From contig CALXKD010000014.1 of assembly GCA_944388795.1 (NCBI GenBank), positions 1 through 40,087 of the forward strand: a stretch of DNA of 40,087 bases. Reading direction: 5' to 3'. A program made the position numbers and the translations under genes. Source of the DNA: an uncultured Clostridia bacterium. GTDB taxonomy: Bacteria; Bacillota; Clostridia; TANB77; CAG-508. Below, one piece after another: positions 31,268 to 39,577 of the stretch. The notes under the pieces are model-generated. The model saw only the letters and a program-made list of their open reading frames with translations, had not been told where the DNA came from and did not search any database. The stretch's first letter is position 1, and the number at the start of each line of letters is the position of its first letter.

Positions 31268-32347
31268 TTATTTCAAAATTGTTTTCACTTTTCCTTTTCC
31301 GCCTTGAGAAGTAATCTCCGATATAGCTCCATTTACCATAGCCAATTGTGGTGAAACATGTCCTATATCTGCATCACAAATAATTGGTATGTTTAAATCT
31401 CCTAATACATCTTTTACAGTTTCCTTAAAATCTATATCATAATCATTTCTAATAAACAATGGTCTACCAAATATAATACCATTACAATGTTTAAAATATC
31501 CTGCTTCTTTCATTTGCCATAATGTTAAATATACAGTTGGTGTACTCATCTCAAATGCTTCTAAAAACCATACGATTCCATCTTCTTTATATGTTTCAAT
31601 ATAGTTTTTTACTGTATCATATTTTGTTCCAATAAAAGCTTTTACACAATCTAAACAACCACCTATGGCTCTGCCTTTAAATTCTATTTTTTCTTCACCT
31701 CTTAAATTGATCCATTTAGTATCTTGTGTTAAGTTATATCCTTTTTCTAAGTCTTTTGTTTTATTTTCAACCTCTTCTATGGTCGCTTGATTTTCAAGAG
31801 GTTCTTCTGGTTGTTCTATTCTAAAATCAACAATTTCTTCATGTTTTTCAAAAGATGTTTGTTCTATTTCCTCTCCACTTGCAATTCTTAAAGCATCTGT
31901 TAAATTTCTAAATAATGGTCTCATTGCATAATCTTTTACATTTTCACAGTAGATAGATGGTCTTTCTAACATTGTATTCCATAAATAATTGATACCTGTA
32001 ATATCTGAATATCCTTGCATCCATTTTGGTTTTAACATTTTTATTTTTTCAAAATCTAAATATGGAATCATCTCTACTAGAAAATCTCCACCTTGTGCAA
32101 ATATGATTAGTTTTACATCATCATTTTCTAATAACTCCATGAACTCTTTTGCTCTTTGTTTTCCTGATGCACTTCTTCCTCTTTCTTCTTTTCTTACACT
32201 CTCAGTTTCTATGATTTTATATCCCATTTCTTGTAATTGTTTTTCTGCTAATTCTAATTTTTTAATACTATCCTCTTCAGAAATTCCTCCTGATGGTGCA
32301 CATATTCCTATAGTATCCCCTTTTTTTAAGTTTTCTGGATAATTCAT
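31268..32347 (-). CDS. S66-family peptidase (LD-carboxypeptidase / MccF-like)
   Basis: I start at 32347 (359 aa, MNYPENLKKGDTIGICAPSGG) because AAAGGAG precedes it; the frame opens 42 bases earlier without an SD. The S66 fold signatures are the nucleophile Ser in MQGYSDITGI, the Glu region VWFLEAFEMS and the His in ADIGHVSPQLAMV. Family members are LdcA-type murein LD-carboxypeptidases and MccF-type hydrolases that detoxify peptide-nucleotide antibiotics. Length and the inserted region (about 190-235) look nearer to the MccF-like branch. It lies alone between two terminators, so cell-wall recycling is as likely as immunity. Confidence 0.85.
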   Translation of the reverse strand: MNYPENLKKGDTIGICAPSGGISEEDSIKKLELAEKQLQEMGYKIIETESVRKEERGRSASGKQRAKEFMELLENDDVKLIIFAQGGDFLVEMIPYLDFEKIKMLKPKWMQGYSDITGINYLWNTMLERPSIYCENVKDYAMRPLFRNLTDALRIASGEEIEQTSFEKHEEIVDFRIEQPEEPLENQATIEEVENKTKDLEKGYNLTQDTKWINLRGEEKIEFKGRAIGGCLDCVKAFIGTKYDTVKNYIETYKEDGIVWFLEAFEMSTPTVYLTLWQMKEAGYFKHCNGIIFGRPLFIRNDYDIDFKETVKDVLGDLNIPIICDADIGHVSPQLAMVNGAISEITSQGGKGKVKTILK

Positions 32348-32412
32348 GAAACACACTCCTTTATTTTTCTCATTATAACTATATACCATTTTTTGAAAAT
32401 TTACAATATAAA

Positions 32413-32434
32413 AAAGGATTTAAAGTAAATCCTT
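32413..32434 (-). terminator. Terminator of the ABC exporter operon
   Basis: AAGGATTT / AAATCCTT with a 5-nt loop is followed by TTTTTT on the minus strand, just after the permease stop. Confidence 0.75.
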
Positions 32435-32442
32435 CAAATCCT

Positions 32443-33906
32443 TTATATATTTTTAATATTTCTTTTCTTAAATACCATAAATGTTGGTATCATCATAATT
32501 AAGAAATATACCACACAGATAATAATAGACATTGTCATATTCATACCTTCCATATATGGTAAGGCTCCATGTAAATACATACTTAAATCCCAATTCATAG
32601 TAACAAAGTATTTCATAAATTGTAAATCATATCCAATAGCTAATTGATTAATAATAGATGCTGACATAAATCCTAATAAAGAAATGGTAATGGCAAGTGT
32701 ACTATTGGTAAATATGGTACTAATTGCAAATGCTAATGCTGCTAATAAAACAATCATTGGTAATTGTGTTAATGTTTGTACGCCTAAGCTTGTAAATATA
32801 TTCATTTCTTCCATAGTATTGGTGTTAAAGTTATATGCCACCACCGGCTCTGATAAACTATCAAATCCAAAGATAATACCACCTATTAAGATTTGCATAA
32901 TTAATGTAATTACAATAATAAAGATAATCATGATAAAAGTTGTAATTGCTTTAGATAGTAATATTTTGTTTCTGGTATATGGTTTTACCAACAATAATTT
33001 TATAGTACCTTTATTAAATTCTTCACTCACAATCGTTCCTGCTATCATTACTACAACTACAATCAAAAAGATTCCGAATTGTGAATAGAAATTTTCTAAT
33101 ATTCCTTTTAAACTATTTGTGTTTTGAATATCAATTCCTGTTTCTAATATATATCGACTTTCTGCTTGATCTTTTAAATAACTATTATATTCCGATTTTT
33201 CTTGATATGTTAATTCATCTACATTTTTAAAATTTGCTAAATTTGTATTGGCTGTTTGTAAGGTTGAAATTGCTCTATTTAGGTAATCTGTTCCATAAGG
33301 TATATCTTTATTTAAACGTATTTCTGCAATTTCTTTTTCTGTTTCAGCCGTTTTTAATTCTGTTTCAATATTGTTTAATACTGCTTTATCTTCTGTTTGT
33401 TCTTTTTGGGCGTTAAGTTCTTCTATTTGTTGTTCTGCCTTTGTTAAATCTTCTCTTGCAAAATATTTCCAATCATTTTCATCTAATTTTGTCAGTAAAT
33501 CATCAATTTCTTGATTGATAGCTGCTACCTGTTCTTCATTTTTTTCTGCTCCATATTGATAGGTATTTCTTTCTGTTATATATGGTGCAATTCTTTCATT
33601 TATAATGGCTAACTTCCATTCTGCATCTTTATGTTGTTCCATCATTTCACTTAATTGTATTTCTGATAATATATTGATATATGTGGTTACATCACTTGAT
33701 TTTTCTGGGTTAAGTGTTTCTAACTCCCCTTTTAAGGATTCTATATAGCTCTCATTATATAAATAATAATTATATTCACTTCCACTATTGGCATATTTAA
33801 ACATACAATTCATAAAGATTAACAGTAAAAATATAACGACCATTGTAATATAAATGGTTTTCTTTTTAAATATTTTGATTAATTCATTTTTTACTAAATT
33901 ACTCAA
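32443..33906 (-). CDS. ABC-2-type exporter permease with a large extracytoplasmic coiled coil
   Basis: I start at a TTG (33906, 487 aa) 7 nt after a run of six G, overlapping the ATPase stop by 8 bases; the frame extends further upstream without an SD. One membrane helix (about 15-35) is followed by some 230 residues of charged, coiled-coil extracytoplasmic domain. Five further helices (about 275-480) end in a basic tail. This layout is that of ABC-2/YhaP-like or bacitracin-type exporter permeases. Together with the ATPase it probably exports a lipid, peptide or antimicrobial. The substrate is unknown. Confidence 0.8.
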   Translation of the reverse strand: MSNLVKNELIKIFKKKTIYITMVVIFLLLIFMNCMFKYANSGSEYNYYLYNESYIESLKGELETLNPEKSSDVTTYINILSEIQLSEMMEQHKDAEWKLAIINERIAPYITERNTYQYGAEKNEEQVAAINQEIDDLLTKLDENDWKYFAREDLTKAEQQIEELNAQKEQTEDKAVLNNIETELKTAETEKEIAEIRLNKDIPYGTDYLNRAISTLQTANTNLANFKNVDELTYQEKSEYNSYLKDQAESRYILETGIDIQNTNSLKGILENFYSQFGIFLIVVVVMIAGTIVSEEFNKGTIKLLLVKPYTRNKILLSKAITTFIMIIFIIVITLIMQILIGGIIFGFDSLSEPVVAYNFNTNTMEEMNIFTSLGVQTLTQLPMIVLLAALAFAISTIFTNSTLAITISLLGFMSASIINQLAIGYDLQFMKYFVTMNWDLSMYLHGALPYMEGMNMTMSIIICVVYFLIMMIPTFMVFKKRNIKNI

Positions 33907-34804
33907 TGATATTCCCCCCTGTCTTTTCAAAAAATGCATCTTCTAATGTCTTTTCTTCTTGTTTTACTTCATAAATCTTGACTTTATTTTCTACTAATTG
34001 CTTAATCATTTCCGGTACTTCCTCTTTTGAAGCATGTATCTTAAATTTATGTGTATCAATAACAATCATATCTGTTACTATATTTTTAGCTAAATTCACA
34101 TCATCTACTTCAAATACTTGTAAATCCTGACTCGTTTCTCTCTTGATTTCAGAAATTTCACTTGTTTCAATCACTTCTCCATTTTTAATAATACATACTT
34201 TTGTACAGAAATTATCTAATTCCGCTAAATTGTGACTAGAGATTAAAATTGCCATTTTTTCCTTTGTTGCCAAATCGACTAATAATTCTCTCATTTCCTT
34301 AATTCCTTCTGGATCTAATCCATTGGTTGGTTCATCTAATATTAATAGATTTGGTTCATGTAATATTGCCTGTGCAATACCTAATCTTTGTCTCATTCCC
34401 AAAGAATATTTTGATACTTTATCATGTATTCTATTTTCTAATTTTACTAGTTTTACAACTTCATCAATTCTTTGTTTGGTAATTCCCTTATATAAATTGG
34501 CTACCAATTTTAAATTTTGATATCCTGATAAATACATATACATGTCTGGGTTTTCTACAATGGCACCTACTTTTTTTATGGCATGTGTAAATTCTTTTTG
34601 AATATCATATCCATTAATCGTTACCTTTCCGCTTGTAATACTTTGTAAGCCTAAAATTAATTTTATAGTTGTTGTTTTTCCTGCTCCGTTTGGTCCAATA
34701 AACCCTAAAATATCTCCCTGTTTTATTTCCAAAGAAACATGTTTTAATATATTTCTTTTTCCAAATGTTTTACACAAGTTTTCACATTTTAATATGGTTT
34801 CCAT
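33899..34804 (-). CDS. ABC exporter ATP-binding protein (CcmA/BcrA type)
   Basis: I place the start at 34804 (301 aa), 7 nt after AAAGGAGG; the ATG six bases earlier abuts the SD. Walker A is GPNGAGKTTTIKLI, Q-loop VGAIVENPDMYMYLSGYQN, signature YSLGMRQRLGIAQAIL, Walker B LLILDEPTNGLDPEG and the switch His lies in ISSHNLAELD. A C-terminal 80-residue domain is present, as in bacitracin/Nod-type exporters. The permease gene overlaps its end. No two-component regulator is adjacent. Confidence 0.9.
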   Translation of the reverse strand: METILKCENLCKTFGKRNILKHVSLEIKQGDILGFIGPNGAGKTTTIKLILGLQSITSGKVTINGYDIQKEFTHAIKKVGAIVENPDMYMYLSGYQNLKLVANLYKGITKQRIDEVVKLVKLENRIHDKVSKYSLGMRQRLGIAQAILHEPNLLILDEPTNGLDPEGIKEMRELLVDLATKEKMAILISSHNLAELDNFCTKVCIIKNGEVIETSEISEIKRETSQDLQVFEVDDVNLAKNIVTDMIVIDTHKFKIHASKEEVPEMIKQLVENKVKIYEVKQEEKTLEDAFFEKTGGNIIE

Positions 34805-34924
34805 ATTCATCCTCCTTTTGTTTTTTCTTCATTCTAGCATATATGTATTATAATTACTATTGATTTTTTCTTAATACTTTATGAATATTTTTTAATTTTT
34901 CTTAAGAAATTCTTATTGATATAA

Positions 34925-34960
34925 GAAAACGAAGTTATCTATTTCTAAATAACCTCGTTA
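34925..34960 (-). terminator. Terminator of the nucleotidyltransferase gene
   Basis: AACGAAGTTAT pairs with ATAACCTCGTT (one mismatch) around a 10-nt loop; the minus strand after it is T-rich. Confidence 0.65.
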
Positions 34961-35021
34961 ATAATTTTCCTATTTAAATTCACTTTATTTTTTTCACTTT
35001 ACTCTTATACCCATTTTCTCC

Positions 35022-35495
35022 TTAATCTTGCTTTTTATGCTTGATTTCCTCATAAACAATTTCTTCTACATATGCTTTGTTTTCCTTAACATTTTTTCTT
35101 ATTTTCGTTCCACTAATGGTATATTTTTCTCTTTTTCTATCCACTTGTACTTCTTCGATATGTAAATCTCGTGCTACAAATTTTCCATAAGGCTCACTGT
35201 TATAGAAATGCGTCACAGGAATATCTTTTATGATATTTTTTAAATAATCCATTTGAATTTTTATACTTTCCTCATCTAATCCGTATTGTGCTGGAGGATT
35301 TTTTGCCAATAAAATCTTGACCTCTGGATACAGTTGTTTGATCCAGTTTGCTCTTTGTTCAACAGGTATATCTATAACATTTGTTTCATACACAATCACA
35401 TAAAATTGATCCATTTCTTTTATACCTTTTTCTATTAAATACTGATGCCCTTTATGTAATGGTGCAAATTTTCCAATCGTAAATCCAATTTTCAT
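35022..35495 (-). CDS. Cytidylyltransferase-fold nucleotidyltransferase (NadR/NadM-like)
   Basis: The 157-aa protein has the HxGH nucleotidyltransferase motif (GKFAPLHKGHQYLIEKG, residues 8-24) and the C-terminal ISGTKIRKN motif. These are the two ATP-binding signatures of NMN adenylyltransferases of the NadR/NadM branch. The kinase domain of full NadR is absent. It may make NAD+ from NMN, or act on a related nucleotide; other cytidylyltransferase-like enzymes share the motifs. It is a single gene with its own SD and terminator. Confidence 0.75.
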   Translation of the reverse strand: MKIGFTIGKFAPLHKGHQYLIEKGIKEMDQFYVIVYETNVIDIPVEQRANWIKQLYPEVKILLAKNPPAQYGLDEESIKIQMDYLKNIIKDIPVTHFYNSEPYGKFVARDLHIEEVQVDRKREKYTISGTKIRKNVKENKAYVEEIVYEEIKHKKQD

Positions 35496-35561
35496 TTTTT
35501 ACTTCCTTCTTTTCTATATTTTTATAACATTTATATATTTTTTTCATATACTAGATATATG

Positions 35562-35722
35562 AGGTGATGATTTTGAATCCATGCACTTTCGTTCAATTTG
35601 TTTCTTTACTTGCTTGTGAAATTGCCAAAGATAAATCTGAAAATGAACTTGCCATTCTGGCTGCCTTTTTCACACAACTTGGTGATACTTTAACAACACT
35701 AACTGCTTTTGATAATAAATAA
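35562..35722 (+). CDS. DUF6774-like micro-protein (49 aa)
   Basis: A TTG start at 35573, placed 5 nt after AGGTGA, opens a 49-codon frame beginning MNPCTFVQFVSLLACEIAK and ending in TAA at 35720-35722. The feature's left end includes the SD. The pattern (MNPCT, then LA...DELAILAA.FTQLGDTL) is that of very short DUF6774-type proteins of gut Firmicutes, whose function is unknown. It has two Cys residues (positions 4 and 15) and is mostly helical. It is the only plus-strand gene in an 18-kb minus-strand stretch, so it must have its own promoter. Confidence 0.7.
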
Positions 35723-35764
35723 TTACTTTTTTTACATATTATATCATAATTAAGTATTTTTGTA

Positions 35765-36484
35765 CTATGCTTTATACGTATTATATTCTCTTACTATATT
35801 TTTCATTTCTTGTATTATACGCTTACCATCCTCTTCTTGATGAAAGTCATAATATCTTGCATTTTTCTGTTCTAAAAATTTTATGTTTGTATTATTGATA
35901 AAACTTTTCTTAGCAGCTTTTAATAATGGAATATCTGATATAGAATCTCCAAAAGAAAATAAAATTCTGTTTTCTTTATTTTTGCAAATTTCTTTTACCA
36001 TTATTTCTTTATTTTTGTCAGAGCCATTATTTTGATATTGATTTGTATATATCCCATTTTCTATTACATATTGTACACCATATATTTCATTAATTCCTAA
36101 TTCTTCTTTATATAATTCTATTAACTCCTGCTGTGCCCCTGATATGACAATGATTTTTATCTTATTGCTTTTTAAGAATGGAAATATATCTTGTTTCATA
36201 ATTTTAAAAATATTTCCTTCATCTCTTTTTTTATATGCTTCTAACACTGGTAAAATCTCTTCTTTTCTCACTCCCTGTATATATTTTCCATATACCTTCA
36301 TTCCCTCTTCTGTTAATTCATTATGGTCCAATTCTCCTTTTAGATATCTTTGATAAACTTCATCATTTTCTTTTACTAATCCTTTTTTAATTTTTCCACT
36401 TTCTTCTAACATTTCTAACCACATTAAACATGCATAATTTTTTCTTACTGTTTTATCCCAATCAAATAATGCAATATAATTCAT
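35765..36484 (-). CDS. HAD-IB family phosphatase
   Basis: I place the start at 36484 (239 aa, MNYIALFDWDKTVRKN) because AGGAG lies 8 nt upstream. HAD motif I is DWDKTVR, motif II IIVISGAQQE, and motif IV GDSISDIPLLKAAKKSF. The order fits the SerB/HAD-IB group that dephosphorylates small molecules or lipids. It begins 20 bp after the end of the frameshifted mutY and seems to be last in the HIT-mazG-mutY-HAD operon. Confidence 0.8.
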   Translation of the reverse strand: MNYIALFDWDKTVRKNYACLMWLEMLEESGKIKKGLVKENDEVYQRYLKGELDHNELTEEGMKVYGKYIQGVRKEEILPVLEAYKKRDEGNIFKIMKQDIFPFLKSNKIKIIVISGAQQELIELYKEELGINEIYGVQYVIENGIYTNQYQNNGSDKNKEIMVKEICKNKENRILFSFGDSISDIPLLKAAKKSFINNTNIKFLEQKNARYYDFHQEEDGKRIIQEMKNIVREYNTYKA

Positions 36485-36504
36485 TTTTCTACTCCTTATA
36501 CTTT

Positions 36505-37546
36505 TCAAGTTTTCGTTTTGCCTAGCAATTTCTTAAAAGCTGTTGGTAATGGATATTCTTTTTCCATTTGTTTTTCCGTTACCCATGTCCATTGCTTATT
36601 TTTATTTTCGACTTCCATTTCATAAACTGTCATCTTCCATTCCACATGTGTAAATATATGTTTTGCATGTTTTTTCACCTGTAAATTCTTAAATTGTATA
36701 TTCCAATTTTTTAAAATTTCGGGAATCTTCTCCTCTGCTACTTCTCCGAATCACATTTGGAAATTCATACAAGTTGGCTAATATTCCTGTTTTTTCACGC
36801 TTTCTTATAGCTATTTCATCTTTATTTTTTACAATAAAAACTGTTTTTTCTTCTATTCTTCGTTTTTGCTTTTTGATTCTTACAGGTATTTCATTTGTTA
36901 AATTTTCTTTATTGGCTATACAAAATGGTTGAATTGGACATTTTTCACATAATGGTATTGTATTTGGTATACAAATTTTTTCTCCTAACTCCATTAAACC
37001 TTCATTAAAATCTCCTGCCTCCTCTGGCATAATTTCTGATAATTTCTTTGTAATCTCTTTTTTGGTTTCTGGTAATAATACATCCTCTTTACTAGCTAAA
37101 ACTCGAGAAATAACCCTTAATACATTTCCATCAACCGCTGGCACTTTTTCCTGGTAACTAATAGATGCAATAGCACCTGCTGTATATTCTCCTATTCCTG
37201 ATAGCTTTAACAATTCTGCATATGATGTGGGCATCTTTCCTTTATAGTTTTCTTCTATTTGTATGGCTGCTTTTTTTAGATTTCTTGCTCTACTATAATA
37301 TCCCAATCCTTCCCATAATTTCAACAATTTTTCTTCTGATACATTTGCTAAATCCTGTATCGTTGGTAATGTTTTCATAAACCTTGTATAGTATTTTTTA
37401 ACTGCCTCTATTCTTGTTTGTTGTAGCATAATTTCTGAAACCCATACATGATATGGTTCCTTGTCCTGTTTCCAAGGTAATATCTTTTCTTGTTTTTGAT
37501 ACCATCTAACAATAGGCTCTACAATTTCTTTTAATTCTTGTTTCAT
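36505..37546 (-). pseudogene. mutY: A/G-specific adenine glycosylase MutY with a C-terminal frameshift
   Basis: The frame at 36689-37546 encodes 285 aa: the HhH-GPD glycosylase with catalytic Glu region (LQQTRIEAVKKYY), the helix-hairpin-helix LSGIGEYTAGAIA, the Asp in VDGNVLRVISR, and the Fe-S loop Cys spaced C-x6-C-x2-C-x5-C. After YEFPNVIR the frame drifts into RSSRGEDSRN and stops. In another frame, from 36744 to TGA at 36505-36507, 79 further codons read EVAEEKIPEILKNW... to HIFTHVEWKM, W-T-W and YPLPTAFKKLL, the typical NUDIX-like 8-oxoG-recognition domain. A single-base indel near 36742-36750 therefore separates the domains. The catalytic domain is whole, but recognition of 8-oxoG opposite A would suffer. 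Sequencing or assembly error is possible. Confidence 0.88.
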
Positions 37547-37564
37547 TTTTACCTCTTCCTAGTT

Positions 37565-37903
37565 TTATTTCCATATCCTATTACAATTTTTTTCTTCCTT
37601 TTCTTTAAAAGCCTTAAACATATCTACATGATTCATATTAGCTATACTAAGTAAATATATAAAACAATCTGCTAATTCTTCTTCAACACTCTCATCATAT
37701 TGTTTATTAATGTCTAAAGAACCATTTGTACTTTTTCTGATGGCTTTAGCCAATTCTCCTATTTCCTCTATAAATAGCATCATTTCTCTTTCAATTGTTA
37801 CTCCATCAAATTTTCTAGCTTTTTTCATATCTTTTATATATTGTTGCACTTCCGCTATTGAACTTTTTTCATTTAATAATTCTAATTTTTCTTTTAACTC
37901 CAT
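37565..37903 (-). CDS. MazG-like nucleotide pyrophosphohydrolase
   Basis: The 112-aa all-helical protein has the MazG/dUTPase-like metal motif EEIGELAKAIRK (about residues 46-57) and EEELADCFIYLLSIAN (about 74-89) with the paired Glu and Asp ligands. Such enzymes cleave (d)NTPs to NMP and pyrophosphate and remove abnormal nucleotides. It lies between the HIT protein gene and mutY, so the operon looks devoted to nucleotide-pool and DNA cleaning. Confidence 0.85.
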   Translation of the reverse strand: MELKEKLELLNEKSSIAEVQQYIKDMKKARKFDGVTIEREMMLFIEEIGELAKAIRKSTNGSLDINKQYDESVEEELADCFIYLLSIANMNHVDMFKAFKEKEEKNCNRIWK

Positions 37904-37939
37904 ATGTTTTTTATCTCCTATCTTTTTTCTCTCTTCAGC

Positions 37940-38464
37940 CTATTCATTAATATTATGCTCTTTAAAATATGTTTTAATTTTTTCAATTGTATCCAATACT
38001 TTTTGTATTTCTTCTTCATTACTATTCTTTTTGGCATATTCTGAAATTTCTCTTAAATATGTAATTCCCTTTCCAAATTTTTCTGTCATCCAATGATGAT
38101 TCGGAAAAATCCAAATATGTAAATGTTTAGAACGTTCTTCTTGTACTAAAGTAACCTCTTCTACAAGCTTTAATTCTTTTAAAGCTCTTTCAGCATATAC
38201 AATTAGATTTCCAATTTCATTCCTTTCTTCTTTATCCAGTTGTGAAAAAGAGCGAATATGTCTTTTAACATTTATAATTAAAAATCCTGGTATTGGAATT
38301 TCAGGATCTGCACCTAATATTGCATTTTTCCCGTCATAAATAATTCCTCCTGGAATTTGTACTTCTCTTTTTGTAATAGCACATCCCAAACAATCAAAAT
38401 TCCATTCTTTTCCTAAAAAATCAACCATTCCTTTTGCATTTCCCGCAAAATTATTATCCTCCAT
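37940..38464 (-). CDS. HIT-fold protein with altered His triad
   Basis: The 174-aa protein has the HIT layout: an N-terminal Cys pair (FDCLGCAI), a middle strand region (IPIPGFLIINVKRHIRSFSQLDKEE) and the active-site strand KHLHIWIFPNHHW near residues 113-125. The usual H-x-H-x-H-x-x motif reads H-L-H-I-W-I-F, so the third His is Trp, though His residues follow shortly (NHHW). Family members hydrolyse or transfer nucleotides, for example Ap4A. It heads the operon with mazG, mutY and a HAD gene. Confidence 0.72.
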   Translation of the reverse strand: MEDNNFAGNAKGMVDFLGKEWNFDCLGCAITKREVQIPGGIIYDGKNAILGADPEIPIPGFLIINVKRHIRSFSQLDKEERNEIGNLIVYAERALKELKLVEEVTLVQEERSKHLHIWIFPNHHWMTEKFGKGITYLREISEYAKKNSNEEEIQKVLDTIEKIKTYFKEHNINE

Positions 38465-38602
38465 GTTTTCCTCCTATGACTAATTTATATTTTTTCTATT
38501 CCTTTATCAAATTCTGCTATAATAACATCACCATCATGAATTCTAAATATTTTTCTAAATTTTCATCCATATTAAACTCCTAGCCTATTCATCTATTTAT
38601 TT

Positions 38603-38651
38603 TATATTATATATGATTTCTAATATAAAAACTAGTGAAGAAAACAAAAAT
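38603..38651. repeat. Interspersed direct repeat, left copy
   Basis: About 49 bases containing ATATATGATT and AAAAACTAG match about 40000-40050 at most positions in the same orientation. The two copies flank udk, the candidate sRNA and the 36-aa ORF. Confidence 0.5.
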
Positions 38652-38693
38652 ATCAAATAAATTCCTAATTTCTGAGTATTTTTAGCTTTTTAC

Positions 38694-38722
38694 TTGTGAT
38701 ATGTCAAAAAATGTCTTATAAT
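38694..38722 (+). promoter_or_regulatory. Promoter of udk
   Basis: TTGTGA (38694-38699), 17-bp spacer and TATAAT (38717-38722), about 37 bases before the udk start. Confidence 0.65.
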
Positions 38723-38759
38723 ATATAGGGAATTTAATTATAAAATGAAAGGATATGTT

Positions 38760-39377
38760 ATGACACCTATAATCATTGGAATAGCTGGGGGTAGTGGATC
38801 TGGTAAAACTACTTTGGCTGAAAATTTAAAAAACGAATTTGGAGATGATATTACAGTACTTTGTCATGATTTTTATTATAAACAACATGATGAACTTACT
38901 TTTGAAGAACGTCAAAAATTAAACTATGATCATCCTCTTGCTTTTGACACAGATATTTTAGTAAAACATTTACAACTTCTAAAACAAGGTAAATCTATTA
39001 GACGTCCTGTTTATTCTTTTGTTAAGCATAATAGGGAAAAAGAAACTGTACTTGTCGAACCAAAAAAAATCATTATTGTTGAGGGTATTCTTATTTTCGA
39101 AAATGAAAAACTTAGAAATTTAATGGATATTAAGATTTTTGTGGATACAGATGCAGATATCCGTTTTATTAGACGACTTGTACGTGATGTTAATGAACGA
39201 GGAAGAAGTATTGATTCTGTTATTGAACAATATTGTACGACTGTTAAACCTATGCATGAGCAATTTGTTGAGTATAGTAAGAAAAATGCTGATCTTATTG
39301 TTCCTGAAGGTGGTAACAACAAAGTTGCACTAAATATGATTAAAGAACAAATAAAAAATATTTTATATACTTTATAA
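38760..39377 (+). CDS. udk: Uridine kinase
   Basis: This phosphorylates uridine and cytidine to UMP and CMP in pyrimidine salvage. I start at 38760 (205 aa, MTPIIIGIAGGSGSGKTT) because AAAGGA is 8 nt upstream; an ATG 15 bases earlier lies within the SD region. Motifs are the P-loop GGSGSGKTTLAEN, CHDFYYKQHDELTFEERQKLNYDHPLAFD, RPVYSFVKHNR, KKIIIVEGILIFEN and RLVRDVNERGRSIDSVIEQY. It is a single gene with its own promoter. No hairpin terminator is clear before the next promoter at 39401. Confidence 0.93.
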   Translation: MTPIIIGIAGGSGSGKTTLAENLKNEFGDDITVLCHDFYYKQHDELTFEERQKLNYDHPLAFDTDILVKHLQLLKQGKSIRRPVYSFVKHNREKETVLVEPKKIIIVEGILIFENEKLRNLMDIKIFVDTDADIRFIRRLVRDVNERGRSIDSVIEQYCTTVKPMHEQFVEYSKKNADLIVPEGGNNKVALNMIKEQIKNILYTL

Positions 39378-39400
39378 CAAATTTCTGCTATAAAAATTAT

Positions 39401-39429
39401 TTGACAGACCTAAAAAAATGTGCTATTAT
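39401..39429 (+). promoter_or_regulatory. Consensus promoter of the candidate small RNA
   Basis: Perfect TTGACA (39401-39406), 17-bp spacer, then TATTAT (39424-39429). No ORF with an SD follows; a terminator lies about 55-85 bases further on. Confidence 0.8.
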
Positions 39430-39435
39430 ATAAGT

Positions 39436-39513
39436 ACATTAAGCAATATACTTTAGTTCGGTTGTGTTATATTGTTTACTCGTATGTGTACCTGTAATGC
39501 ACATACTTTTTTT
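39436..39513 (+). ncRNA. Candidate small RNA (about 78 nt)
   Basis: From the predicted start point near 39436 the transcript folds into two stems. A 5' hairpin AAGCAATATA / TATATTGTTT (39441-39450 with 39468-39477; 10 bp, one G-U pair) has a loop of about 17 nt that includes TTTAGTTCGGTTG. An intrinsic terminator GTATGTG / CACATAC (39482-39506) is followed by seven T. There is no ribosome-binding site or ORF. The layout is that of a small regulatory RNA; no known family was recognised and it is too short for 6S or SRP RNA. Confidence 0.65.
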
Positions 39514-39523
39514 ATATTTAAAA

Positions 39524-39557
39524 AAGCAGGAAAGCACCTGTAATACTTTCCTACTTT
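39524..39557 (-). terminator. Terminator of the 36-aa ORF
   Basis: AAAGCAGGAAAG pairs with CTTTCCTACTTT (one mismatch), followed by TTTTTT on the minus strand. It lies about 20 bases after the ORF's stop. Confidence 0.65.
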
Positions 39558-39577
39558 CGACTATGTATGACAATATT

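Larger units (their letters stand above)
38465..38759. other. Intergenic region before udk
   Basis: No convincing gene. On the minus strand a 17-codon ORF with an SD (38517-38570) overlaps a longer stop-free stretch in another frame (ending IHDGDVIIAEFDKGIEKI, stop near 38485), which may be a decayed gene end. Bases about 38603-38651 are repeated near 40000-40050. The udk promoter is at the right end. Confidence 0.5.

Noticed and set aside
31268..32347. Microcin C-type biosynthetic cluster
   Set aside because: Only the MccF-like peptidase is present; no MccB-like adenylating enzyme or precursor peptide is seen.
36742..36750. Programmed frameshift in mutY
   Set aside because: There is no slippery heptamer or clear downstream pseudoknot, and MutY is not known to be frameshift-regulated.
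38485..38570. 17-codon ORF or decayed gene on the minus strand
   Set aside because: An SD is present but the ORF is tiny, and the longer coding-like stretch is in another frame with an early stop. Noted only within the intergenic entry.
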